Of a stretch of 22,162 bases of DNA, positions 6,820 to 14,104 are shown piece by piece. Position numbers and translations under genes: made by a program. This DNA is from a virus: IMG/VR virus record IMGVR_UViG_3300031227_000482, positions 1-22,162 of that record; one strand, 5' to 3'. Within the stretch, counting starts at the first letter, position 1. Every line of letters starts with the position of its first letter. Below the pieces are notes generated by a model. That model was not told the origin of the DNA. It saw only the letters and a program-made list of their open reading frames with translations, and ran no database searches.

Positions 6820-7822
6820 GTATGCGTTTAAGAAAGTTTATGACCATATGCAGGATGCAGAGAAGAAGGAAGTTGATGCTATTCTAAAAGAAGAAGGTGT
6901 TGATTTAGATTCTATAACTGTTGAGAGAAAGGCATTTGGTGAAGAGATTAAAGAAGAGGATATGGATTTTGAGAAGAGAACTGCTGTAGTTAGGGTTTCT
7001 ACTCGAGATGTTGATTCTGTTGGTGATGTAGTTGTTCCTTCTGGTGTTATATTAACTGAGTTTAAGAAAGAGGGAATGCCATTCTTTTGGCAACATGACA
7101 TAAGAGAAATGCCTATGGGTTCTGATGAATGGATAAAAACTGATGCATATGGTGTAAAAGCTAAATCTGTTTTTGCTGATACTGGAGAGGGTACGCCACA
7201 GGACATTCTATGGAAATTAGTTAAGCAGGGTCACCAGAGGCAGAGTTCTATAGGGTTTGCTTTAATACAGGCTGTTTACAAAGGTACTAAGGAATTTAGG
7301 GCAGTAGATAAACAATTAGCTGCTGTATGGCCTGAATACAAGAAGAATAGAAAATTCGTTAATAGGATAATTACTAAGGCTCTATTACTTGAGCATAGTC
7401 TAGTAGGAATAGGGTGTAATTCCGCTACAACAGTTGAATCAGTATCTAAACAGTGGAAAGATGCAGGTGCTGACGATGAGATTCTAAAGAAAGCTGGATT
7501 ATTCATTGAGGATGCTAATGAAGTTAAGGATGATATTGAGGATAAGGTTGAAGAAGTAGGGGAGATAGAAGATGGAGGAGATATTGATAAAGATGCTAAT
7601 GTCGTTGAACCAAAGGATAGTGTTGACGAAGAACCAGTTGAGAAAGAAGTTATTGAGGATGAAGTCAAAGGAGTCAAAGAAATTATAGAGCCTATTCCTA
7701 TTAAAAAGTTTGCTAAGGTAATTAAGAAGCCTACATATGTCAAGGTAATCAAAGAGCCTGACATTGATTTTAAAGAGATTGTAGATAGGGAAATAAGAAA
7801 AGCTTTAGGAAAAGTTGTTTAA
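6809..7822 (+). CDS. HK97-type prohead maturation protease (peptidase S78/U35-like) with acidic tail, 337 aa
   Basis: This serine protease cleaves capsid precursor domains during prohead maturation. Visible family features are a VRVSTRDVDSVGDVVVPSG strand-loop (61-79), the QHD motif with putative catalytic His96, the QSSIGF motif with putative catalytic Ser147, and LLLEHSLVGIGCNSAT (192-207) at the usual end of the fold. Residues from about 235 to the end are very Glu/Asp/Lys-rich, resembling a scaffold-like extension. I chose ATG 6809 because an AAGGAGG SD lies just before it. An in-frame start at 6767 would extend into portal-coding DNA without an SD. It overlaps the portal stop by 11 bases and precedes the capsid genes, as expected. 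Confidence 0.88.
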   Translation: MKNKYAFKKVYDHMQDAEKKEVDAILKEEGVDLDSITVERKAFGEEIKEEDMDFEKRTAVVRVSTRDVDSVGDVVVPSGVILTEFKKEGMPFFWQHDIREMPMGSDEWIKTDAYGVKAKSVFADTGEGTPQDILWKLVKQGHQRQSSIGFALIQAVYKGTKEFRAVDKQLAAVWPEYKKNRKFVNRIITKALLLEHSLVGIGCNSATTVESVSKQWKDAGADDEILKKAGLFIEDANEVKDDIEDKVEEVGEIEDGGDIDKDANVVEPKDSVDEEPVEKEVIEDEVKGVKEIIEPIPIKKFAKVIKKPTYVKVIKEPDIDFKEIVDREIRKALGKVV

Positions 7823-7975
7823 TAGTGTAACAGTTTTAAATTAAAGTGTAAAATTAATATAGATTTTGGTGTAGTTTATAACTTAGAATCCAAAGCCCTT
7901 AACCGGGACCGGACAACCTAATAAGTAAATAGCCGTAGAGAGAAGGTAATAAAAATATTAAAGAGGAAATTAAAA
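7823..7975 (+). other. intergenic leader before capsid gene 1
   Basis: This 153-base gap holds TTATAACTTAGAAT (7876-7889), the reverse complement of a 14-mer before the portal gene. It also holds CCCTTAACCGGG (7897-7908), close to CCCTTAATCGGG at 772-783, and a GC-rich ACCGGGACCGGACAACC stretch unusual in this AT-rich DNA. An AAAGAGGAAA SD precedes the ATG at 7976. A promoter or mRNA leader for high capsid expression is plausible, but I see no clear sigma-70 promoter. Confidence 0.35.
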
Positions 7976-9247
7976 ATGATAATTAAGTTAAAAAATAATT
8001 GGGTTGATTCAGAAGATAACATCCATAAGTCGGGAACTATTTTAGATATAGATTCTGATACCGCTAAAGAGCTTATTGACGCTGAGAAAGCTATTGAGTC
8101 CGATGGCGTTGTAAAGGAAGTTAAAGCTGAAGATATGTCAGTTGCTGTAAAAGAAGCTGTTGCTGAAGCTATGAAGAGCCTTAAGGTTGATGAAGTAAAG
8201 GAAGAAGTTAAAATTGATGACATCGAAACTATCGAAGTTGTTAAAGATGCTCCTATATGGAAAGATACGGGCGAATTCTTACAGGCTGTTGTAAAAGCTG
8301 GTAAAGGAAATAGGGCTGATGAAAGGCTTTATAAGTCTACTGGTCAGAATGAAGATGGTGCTGACGCAGATGGTGGATTCCTTGTTGAACATAGAATTGG
8401 CAATGAAATCTATAAACTCGCAGCTCAGGAATCAGTACTTTTCCCTAAATGTGATGTAAAAGAGGTCGCTCCAAATTCTAACGGCTTAAAAATCAATATG
8501 GTAAATGAAACTACACGTTCTGCTACTACATTGTTTGGTGGAGTTCGTTGTTATTCTCCTGCTGAAGGTGTTGCTAAAACCCCATTCAAGCAGGCCTATT
8601 CTCAGGTTGACATTGACCTTGGAAAACTCTTCGCTGTAAATTATTGCACAGATGAGTTGCTTCAGGACAGAACAGCACTTCGTAGCTTTATTGCTGACGA
8701 TGTAGCTAAAAGCCTTGCTTGGAATATCGACAATGATATCTTGCACGGAACTACTAATACTGCTATGCAAGAGATTGAAAATAACGCCGCTACTGTTCGG
8801 GTTACTGTTGCTGGAGCAAATCCAACAGCTGCTGAGCTTACTACTATGTATGTTTCTATGGCACCGGGTTGTATTGCAAGAGCTGAATGGTATATGAGTT
8901 TATCTCAATACTCAGCTATTATGCAGTTAGAAGATACCTCTGGTCGTAAACTTATACAGCCTAATTTCGAAATTAGTCCTTATGGAACTCTTTTCGGTAA
9001 GAAGGTTAATTGTATTGAGCAGGCAGATGTTGATGCCAACGATACGAGCATAATGTTTCTTGACTTGTCGAGTTACCTTGTTATTAAGCGTGGCGGAATT
9101 CAAGAAGCGCAAAGTATGCATGTCAAGTTCCTGGAGGACGAGATAGCCTTCAGATTCGGTTTAAGGATGGGTGGATCACCTAAACTTATAAGTACTGTTA
9201 CGCTTCCTGACGGAACGATAATCAGTCCTTTCGTTACAAGAGATTAA
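7976..9247 (+). CDS. major capsid protein 1, HK97 fold, 423 aa
   Basis: This forms the icosahedral shell. From about residue 116 the sequence has the HK97-type layout: a STGQNEDGADADGGFLV start after which the N-arm begins, a spine-helix/P-domain region (residues 210-260, with DLGKLFAVNYCTDELLQD), and a C-terminal KFLEDEIAFRFGLRMGGSP-TLPDGTIISPFV ending common in phage capsids. Residues 1-115 are charged and partly helical, fitting a delta-like scaffold domain removed by the neighbouring protease; the cleavage point is inferred. A strong terminator follows the gene (9270-9301). The next gene encodes a clear paralogue. Its SD-bearing leader and terminator suit a highly expressed gene. Confidence 0.9.
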   Translation: MIIKLKNNWVDSEDNIHKSGTILDIDSDTAKELIDAEKAIESDGVVKEVKAEDMSVAVKEAVAEAMKSLKVDEVKEEVKIDDIETIEVVKDAPIWKDTGEFLQAVVKAGKGNRADERLYKSTGQNEDGADADGGFLVEHRIGNEIYKLAAQESVLFPKCDVKEVAPNSNGLKINMVNETTRSATTLFGGVRCYSPAEGVAKTPFKQAYSQVDIDLGKLFAVNYCTDELLQDRTALRSFIADDVAKSLAWNIDNDILHGTTNTAMQEIENNAATVRVTVAGANPTAAELTTMYVSMAPGCIARAEWYMSLSQYSAIMQLEDTSGRKLIQPNFEISPYGTLFGKKVNCIEQADVDANDTSIMFLDLSSYLVIKRGGIQEAQSMHVKFLEDEIAFRFGLRMGGSPKLISTVTLPDGTIISPFVTRD

Positions 9248-9269
9248 GAATAGTCATTGAATAAAACTA

Positions 9270-9301
9270 GGGGCTGAGTTGTTACAGCTCAGCCCCTTTT
9301 T
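9270..9301 (+). terminator. rho-independent terminator between the two capsid genes
   Basis: GGGGCTGAG (9270-9278) pairs with CTCAGCCCC (9288-9296). The stem can extend inward through a G-U pair, and it is followed at once by TTTTT. This is the best terminator in the window. It would reduce read-through from capsid gene 1 into capsid gene 2. Confidence 0.92.
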
Positions 9302-9369
9302 ATATTATTTTAAAAATTAAATATTCATTACGCCCTAATACAATGGGTTAAATACAAAAGGAGATGAAG

Positions 9370-10851
9370 ATGAAGATGAATAAAAGAGTAAAATTAGGTG
9401 AGTCCATTCAGGAACTCATTAAGGGTAATAAGCCTAACAAAGCTATTATCAAATCAACAGGACAAAACGAAGCTACCGCAGCTGATGGTGGCAACCTTGT
9501 TCAAAACAATCTTATAGCTACAATACTTTCTCCGGACTTTATGGCTGGATCCATATATGAGAAGTGTACTATTTTTAATGTTGGTGATGACAATGCCGGT
9601 GTAAAAATACCTATTTCCAATGAGCCTACTAGAAATGCTGCTGGAATACTTGGCGGCGTATTAGCGTATGTAGTTGGTGAGGGTGTTGCTAAAACTCCTT
9701 CTGACGCCGCATTTAGTATATTAGACCTTGGCTTTAATAAGATAGCTGTTGTAATTACTTTAACTGATGAAATAAAAAGTGACTCAGAACTATTAGGTCA
9801 GTTTGTTCAGAAAGCTGCTTCGGATGCTATTAAGTGGATTGTTGATACGAATATTGTATATGGTGGCGGAGCGTTGAATGCTATAGCGAATCATCCTGCT
9901 ACTGGTTTTTCTGATGTTGCGGGTGTTATAACTGCTGCTGAGCTAAAAGATATTTATGACCTTTACTACCAGAACAAGAATGGTTGTTGGGTAGTTTCTC
10001 AAGATATGTGGATAGATATTACTAATCTTTGGGATACGGCTACTCAGACTCCTCAAATTCCTTTAACTTGGGATATGGACGGAACGCCTATTTTATGGGG
10101 TTATCCTGTAATTGTTTCTGATGTTATGAGAGATACGAGTTTAGTATTAGGCGATTTCAGTCAGTATGTTATTGCTCAGAAAGAAATGACACAGGCTGTA
10201 AATGAGTCCTTGAAGTTTGTAGAAGATGAAAGTTATTTGAGATTCGTTCTTAGAATAAACGGATCTTCAATGTGGGCTGGACCAATGACCTTAACTGACG
10301 GTTCTGTAGTTCATCCATTTGTTATGAAAACTGATGATGAGCAAAGTACTTCTTCTGAAGGGTTTAGTTCTTCTTCGAGTTCTATTGATTCAAGTAGTAC
10401 CTCAAGTACAAGTCCGGGTTCAACATCGAGTACAAGTTCTTCGAGTTCTTCTAGTTCTATTGATAGCTCAAGTTCTGAGTCAACAGATGAAAGCAATAGT
10501 TCTGGTAGTTCTGACAGTAGTTCAACCAATAGTTCTCAAAGTTCTTCAAGTTCTTCGAGTTCATTTGACTCGAGTTCTTCTGAGTCTGGCGGTGACTGTA
10601 ATGCAAGTTATGTTGCTTCTACGTTTGCTACCGCAGATATTAATGGAACATATGCTATAGATGGACAATACAATGGCAAAGCTAAGTATTACAATGGAAC
10701 ATATTGGTTATTCTTCGCAGATAGTAACCCTGATTATTGGGCGATATCTGGAGATGCCGGCGATCCTCAGAACCAATGGGTAACATCTAAGGATACGGCT
10801 GGCGATTGTCCTGATGGAACCTATGTTGGCGAAGCTGGAACATTGGTATAA
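9370..10851 (+). CDS. second HK97-fold capsid protein with Ser-rich linker and C-terminal module, 493 aa
   Basis: Residues 28-320 are paralogous to the upstream capsid protein. Shared landmarks are KSTGQNE near the start, GEGVAKTP, an LDLGF/IDLGK strand, and a matching ending (SLKFVEDESYLRFVLRINGSS, then LTDGSVVHPFV). It lacks the roughly 95-residue N-terminal delta-like domain of capsid protein 1. Residues 325-406 are a Ser-dominated linker. Residues 407-493 form a small Gly/Tyr/Trp-rich module (NGTYAIDGQYNGKAKYY, YWLFFA, YWAISGD, CPDGTYVG), likely beta-rich and surface-displayed. Its exact function is unknown; binding to a cell-surface or mucus polymer is inference. ATG 9370 is six bases after the GGAG SD (9360-9363); 9364 and 9376 are alternatives. 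It could be a minor or alternative shell subunit. Confidence 0.85.
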   Translation: MKMNKRVKLGESIQELIKGNKPNKAIIKSTGQNEATAADGGNLVQNNLIATILSPDFMAGSIYEKCTIFNVGDDNAGVKIPISNEPTRNAAGILGGVLAYVVGEGVAKTPSDAAFSILDLGFNKIAVVITLTDEIKSDSELLGQFVQKAASDAIKWIVDTNIVYGGGALNAIANHPATGFSDVAGVITAAELKDIYDLYYQNKNGCWVVSQDMWIDITNLWDTATQTPQIPLTWDMDGTPILWGYPVIVSDVMRDTSLVLGDFSQYVIAQKEMTQAVNESLKFVEDESYLRFVLRINGSSMWAGPMTLTDGSVVHPFVMKTDDEQSTSSEGFSSSSSSIDSSSTSSTSPGSTSSTSSSSSSSSIDSSSSESTDESNSSGSSDSSSTNSSQSSSSSSSSFDSSSSESGGDCNASYVASTFATADINGTYAIDGQYNGKAKYYNGTYWLFFADSNPDYWAISGDAGDPQNQWVTSKDTAGDCPDGTYVGEAGTLV

Positions 10852-10856
10852 TATTT

Positions 10857-10881
10857 GGGTGGTCACACTTTGCGACCACCC
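10857..10881 (+). terminator. terminator-like hairpin after capsid gene 2
   Basis: GGGTGGTC (10857-10864) pairs with GACCACCC (10874-10881) around a 9-base loop. The tract after it (TCCTTTAAT) is only moderately T-rich, so termination may be partial. Its right arm overlaps the left arm of a second hairpin that would hide the SD of the next gene. Confidence 0.6.
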
Positions 10882-10895
10882 TCCTTTAATGGAGG
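10880..10895 (+). promoter_or_regulatory. SD-sequestering hairpin before the connector gene
   Basis: CCTCC (10880-10884) can pair with GGAGG (10891-10895), which is the SD of the gene starting at 10902, across a TTTAAT loop. It shares two bases with the preceding terminator-like stem, so the two structures compete. Confidence 0.5.
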
Positions 10896-10901
10896 CTTAT
10901 T

Positions 10902-11771
10902 ATGGCTCTGACCACTGTAAAGTTATATAATGATTACACTGGCGAAAAGGGAACTACTGAGGAGAATACTCAGTTAGATTCTCTTATTACTAATGTATCT
11001 CAATTAGTCGAACAGAAATGTGGGCGTACATTTGGTACAGCTACTTACAAGTATTGGCTTAATGGTGATGGAAGCAACATTCTTTTTCTTCCACAGTATC
11101 CAATTACAAGAGTAAAGCGTGTATCTAATTGCACTCATAATGTAATGCAGGTAGAAAACTCAGGAAGCGATACGGCTACTGTTTCTTCAAATGTTTCTTC
11201 AATAACTTTAAATTCATTAAGTGCTATTGGCGATGAAGTTGATACTTATTTATATTATACTGACTATGCTAATGTCTACAGTATGACGGCAGCAATAAAT
11301 GTAGTTGATAATTGGACAGCGACTCAAGTAGATACTCCTAGTAACGAAACCTCCTTAACGCAGTTTATAAAACCGATATATGCTGAGGATGCTGTAGGCG
11401 AAAAGGTACATATTGATTTGGCTTCTAGTAATTCATCCTTTGGTATTGCTTATGAATCTAGGAATAGCTTGGAAATGTTTCAGGGTGTATTTAACTGTGG
11501 AACAAACAATATTTATGTGGAATGGGTTGCCGGGTATACCCTTCCTTTAGATGATGATAACCATAACTCCTTAACTGTAGATGGCGATTTACCAGCAGGG
11601 TTGACCTTGACGGTTAATAAGATTATAAAGGATTACTTAGATGACCTTGAATTAGATGGTAATTTAAAGTCTGAGAAATTAGCGGATCATGGATATACGC
11701 ACGATGGCGTTAATTCTATTATCGAGCGGTACTGGCGTGACCTTTCTGAATATAGTTATGTTAATCCATAG
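10902..11771 (+). CDS. head-tail connector protein (gp6/gp15-like), 289 aa
   Basis: The product is likely the first ring below the portal. The N-terminus (residues 2-45) matches the connector pattern: LTTVKLYNDYTGEKGTTEEN then DSLITNVSQLVEQKCGRTFG, an alpha-helical DNA-packaging adaptor fold. A YWLNGDGSNILFLPQYPITRVKRV beta segment follows. The usual C-terminal GYTLPLDDD..LPAGLTLTVNKIIKDYLDDL helix is near 215-250. The middle (about 80-200) is longer than in compact homologues, which run to about 100-200 residues, and may be an inserted beta domain. The SD GGAGG lies 6 bases before the ATG. The order portal, protease, capsid, connector supports the call. Confidence 0.8.
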   Translation: MALTTVKLYNDYTGEKGTTEENTQLDSLITNVSQLVEQKCGRTFGTATYKYWLNGDGSNILFLPQYPITRVKRVSNCTHNVMQVENSGSDTATVSSNVSSITLNSLSAIGDEVDTYLYYTDYANVYSMTAAINVVDNWTATQVDTPSNETSLTQFIKPIYAEDAVGEKVHIDLASSNSSFGIAYESRNSLEMFQGVFNCGTNNIYVEWVAGYTLPLDDDNHNSLTVDGDLPAGLTLTVNKIIKDYLDDLELDGNLKSEKLADHGYTHDGVNSIIERYWRDLSEYSYVNP

Positions 11772-11779
11772 GGAGAATT

Positions 11780-12103
11780 ATGAGTTTAAAGCGAATGTTA
11801 AATAAAACCATGAAGATTAAGCGTTTAGCTACCCCCACACTTGATTCTACCGGTGGTGCTGTTATTACTGAATACGGAACTACCACAGCTAAATGCCGTA
11901 TAAGGCTCTTGGCGGCCGCTGAGAGGACTGTAAGTGGCAGGGAAGGCATTGTATCATCCCATATGATTTATGCCCCTACAGGTACTGTTGTAGCTTCTAA
12001 TGACGTTGTTCGTGTAAATGAAGAAGATTATGATGTACAGTATGTAAATAATCCACATGGAATGAATAAATTTTTACAAATAGAAGTTGCTTTAAGGAGA
12101 TAA
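11780..12103 (+). CDS. head closure / head-tail joining protein, 107 aa
   Basis: The small beta-barrel protein closes the connector after packaging. The length, the ATPTLDSTGGAVITEYGTTTAKCRIRLL opening and the EEDYDVQYVNNPHGMNKFLQIEVAL ending match the phage head-tail joining (SPP1 gp16-like) family. It sits 8 bases after the connector stop, with a GGGAGA SD, and 1 base before the next gene. Assignment combines sequence pattern with position. Confidence 0.8.
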   Translation: MSLKRMLNKTMKIKRLATPTLDSTGGAVITEYGTTTAKCRIRLLAAAERTVSGREGIVSSHMIYAPTGTVVASNDVVRVNEEDYDVQYVNNPHGMNKFLQIEVALRR

Positions 12104-12104
12104 T

Positions 12105-12440
12105 ATGTCAAAGGTTAGATTAAGTTGGTATCCTGCAGCATTTTTATCTGAGGTAGATAGGACAATAAACAGAAGGTTATATCAAGCTTCAGAGGAATAT
12201 GAGCAACTTGTACAAGCTTCATTCGGTCAAGCCGGCAAACCTAAAGTAGTTTCTGGTAAGTTAAAGGAGTCTATTAAGTCTGGTAAGGTTAGGAAAAACA
12301 AATATAGGGTTGGAACTAATGTCGATTATTCACGCTATTTAGAATATGGAACCAGCCGGATACATAAACTACCGTTCTTTCGTCCAACGTTTTATACTTA
12401 TTTTTCTAGATTTAAACGATTATTTAGTGGGAAATTTTAA
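12105..12440 (+). CDS. HK97 gp10-like tail/neck protein, 111 aa
   Basis: The HK97-gp10 family acts at the head-tail interface or in tail completion. The characteristic VSGKLKESIKSGKVRKNKYRVGTNVDYSRYLEYGTSRIHKLPFFRPT segment (about residues 49-94) is nearly diagnostic: Y-A/S-x-Y-L-E-Y-G-T followed by PFFRP. It is basic and starts one base after the previous stop, with an AAGGAGA SD inside that gene. The C-terminus is slightly short and ends in a basic KRLFSGKF. Confidence 0.9.
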   Translation: MSKVRLSWYPAAFLSEVDRTINRRLYQASEEYEQLVQASFGQAGKPKVVSGKLKESIKSGKVRKNKYRVGTNVDYSRYLEYGTSRIHKLPFFRPTFYTYFSRFKRLFSGKF

Positions 12441-12442
12441 TT

Positions 12443-12865
12443 ATGCATTTATATTTGACCGAAGCTATAATGACCTTATACAACTCCGATGATGGAGCTA
12501 CATTAAGGTCTATGTTAACAACGCCTAACGGTATGTTTGATACAGAGGCTCCTAATGGTACTAAGTTTCCATATATAACATTTTCAGTTATATCAAGCCC
12601 TACTGATAGGACGTTCTGTGATAATGATGATATACCAATTGTTCAGTTCAGTTGCTTTGGCGATACTATTAAAGGGCAGAGTAGTAAAAGTGTGTTACAG
12701 ATAGGTACCGAATTACTAAACTTAATACGGAATACATTGTTAGCTGAAGCGAGAGGATATACAAATTGGTCGTCTATATTGCTTAATACTTTTAAGGTAA
12801 AGGATCCTGATAAGGGATGGATGGTTGTTTACGAGATGGAATATAAGTTAGAAAAAACAAGATAA
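12443..12865 (+). CDS. probable tail terminator / tail completion protein, 140 aa
   Basis: The protein would cap the tail tube and join it to the head. The layout fits the family: an N-terminal helix (HLYLTEAIMTLYNSD), a FPYITFSVISSPTD strand-turn near residues 48-61, a PIVQFSCFGDT strand, then a helix (SVLQIGTELLNLIRNTL) and a final strand pair ending MVVYEMEYKLEKTR. Position between the gp10-like gene and the tail tube gene is the normal place. It starts 2 bases after the previous stop and has no strong SD of its own, so coupled translation is likely. Confidence 0.75.
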   Translation: MHLYLTEAIMTLYNSDDGATLRSMLTTPNGMFDTEAPNGTKFPYITFSVISSPTDRTFCDNDDIPIVQFSCFGDTIKGQSSKSVLQIGTELLNLIRNTLLAEARGYTNWSSILLNTFKVKDPDKGWMVVYEMEYKLEKTR

Positions 12866-12887
12866 TAGATAAAAAAGGAGAAATAAA

Positions 12888-13235
12888 ATGGGTAAAATAC
12901 CGGGATATAATGGGACAGTAACAGTTGACGGCGTCACTCAATGTGCTTATGGGTGGAGTTTTAGTGAAGAGATAAACATTAACGAAACACCAACTTTTTG
13001 TAGTGGTCAAGATATGGAATATACTCAGGGTTTAAAAACATCAACTGGTACAATTAGTACTTATGATAGAATTACAGATTCAACTGGTACAATAGTTTTA
13101 AGTAATTCAAATGTTGGTTCGGTTACGATTACCGCTGAAGTTATTTTCAATTCTACGAACATTGAGAATCAGGTTGGCGAAACTCAGATATTTGAGCATA
13201 GTTTTACTTGCGATGGTGGAGCAACTTTAAGTTAA
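12888..13235 (+). CDS. probable major tail tube protein, 115 aa
   Basis: Position (after the tail terminator, before the chaperone and tape measure) and a predicted all-beta, Thr/Ser/Gly-rich composition suggest the tail tube subunit. The sequence GYNGTVTVDGV...WSFSEEININETPTFCSG and the following strand-rich run with VGETQIFEHSFTCDGG fit the short tail-tube type, though at 115 residues it is shorter than many tube proteins (130-200). It has a strong AAAGGAGA SD, as expected for a major virion protein. There is no diagnostic motif, so confidence depends on context. Confidence 0.65.
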   Translation: MGKIPGYNGTVTVDGVTQCAYGWSFSEEININETPTFCSGQDMEYTQGLKTSTGTISTYDRITDSTGTIVLSNSNVGSVTITAEVIFNSTNIENQVGETQIFEHSFTCDGGATLS

Positions 13236-13265
13236 GCTTAAGTTAATAAAAAAAGGGAGGCAGAA

Positions 13266-13709
13266 ATGAGTAGTATAACAGAGAATAGTGATGTAATTGA
13301 AATAAAAGTTGGTGGAAAGGAATTAAAAGCTAAAAAATTAAATATAGGTTTCTTACTTGGCCATTTTCAAAAGATTGTTAAGGATGAAAAAGAAGCTGAT
13401 ATGTATAAAGTAGCTTCTAATTTAGAGGGAACTGACAAAATTGATTTTTTAATTAGAGCATTTGAAATTATTCCTAGTGGTAATGACCTAACTCTTTTAG
13501 CTGGAAGCAAGGCTGAGTGCTTAGACGGCAAGAAAGAAATTCTTTTTATGTCAACAAAAGAATTAAATGATGGTATCGAATCTCCTGATTACTTTAATGA
13601 ATTAATAAAAATTGATGACATTGAATTACTAGATACTATTATTAATAGGATTTCTGGAATCGAAGAGGTAAAAAAAAATACCAAAATCAAAAAGAAGGTA
13701 AAGGTTTAG
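13266..13709 (+). CDS. tail assembly chaperone, short (gpG-like) product, 147 aa
   Basis: The protein is the chaperone that coats the tape measure during tail assembly. It sits between tube and tape measure, has the right size and is charged and helical. It ends in a Lys-rich tract (residues 135-147). Near its 3' end the gene has nine A in a row (13670-13678), with A_AAA_AAA in the zero frame at 13670-13676. The minus-one frame is then open to 14104, joining a long continuous protein. This is the conserved G/GT arrangement. It has an AGGGAGG SD (about 13253-13259). The chaperone call from context is strong. Confidence 0.85.
   Translation: MSSITENSDVIEIKVGGKELKAKKLNIGFLLGHFQKIVKDEKEADMYKVASNLEGTDKIDFLIRAFEIIPSGNDLTLLAGSKAECLDGKKEILFMSTKELNDGIESPDYFNELIKIDDIELLDTIINRISGIEEVKKNTKIKKKVKV
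13670..13676 (+). other. programmed -1 frameshift site, A_AAA_AAA
   Basis: The heptamer is read as gtA AAA AAA in the chaperone frame. Slipping back by one base links residue 137 of the short product to the overlapping frame. A downstream pseudoknot was not analysed. Confidence 0.85.
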
Positions 13710-14104
13710 ACTCATGTGACGAGGAGTTTTTAGCAATCAGCAGCGTTTTCGGATGGCTCCCTGTCCAGATTCGCAAACTCTCGCCATATGAGTTTTATTT
13801 ATATAGAGATTTTTCTCTTAATAAATTATATTATGAGGATGAATTTAAGATTATAATTGAAGCTATAAAAGGAAACGTTTCTAAGATGTCTGATGTATCT
13901 AAAATGTCTAAAAAACAAATTGAAAAGGATAAACTTACTCACGAAACAGAATACTTTGACAACTTAAGAATAGGCAGAGATAGCTTAATGAATAAAACTG
14001 GGAAGAAAGAGTTTAAAATTGATGAGGTTAAGGCAGAGATAGCTCGTTTATTTAAATCTGGCGAATTACAAAAGATTAAAGATAAGATTAAAGAGAAAAA
14101 ATAA
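13676..14104 (+). CDS. gpT-like extension of the tail chaperone, reached by -1 frameshift
   Basis: This frame continues from the slip site for 142 residues, making a fusion of about 279 residues with the upstream chaperone. Its N-terminal part (FLAISSVFGWLPVQIRKLSPYEFYLYRDFSLNKLYY, about 17-55) looks conserved and has no usable start before ATG 13886, so independent translation would lose it. The rest is Lys/Glu-rich and helical (YFDNLRIGRDSLMNK, then a KIDEVKAEIARLF helix). The stop TAA overlaps the tape measure ATG (TAATG). In other siphophages the GT form binds the tape measure at low abundance. A start at 13886 would give a 72-residue fragment. Confidence 0.82.
   Translation, partial: KYQNQKEGKGLDSCDEEFLAISSVFGWLPVQIRKLSPYEFYLYRDFSLNKLYYEDEFKIIIEAIKGNVSKMSDVSKMSKKQIEKDKLTHETEYFDNLRIGRDSLMNKTGKKEFKIDEVKAEIARLFKSGELQKIKDKIKEKK

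Noticed and set aside
10311-10529. Minus-strand frame opposite the Ser linker
   Set aside because: It is the low-complexity shadow (Leu/Glu-rich) of the Ser-rich linker on the + strand. Other minus-strand frames are likewise inside clear + strand genes.
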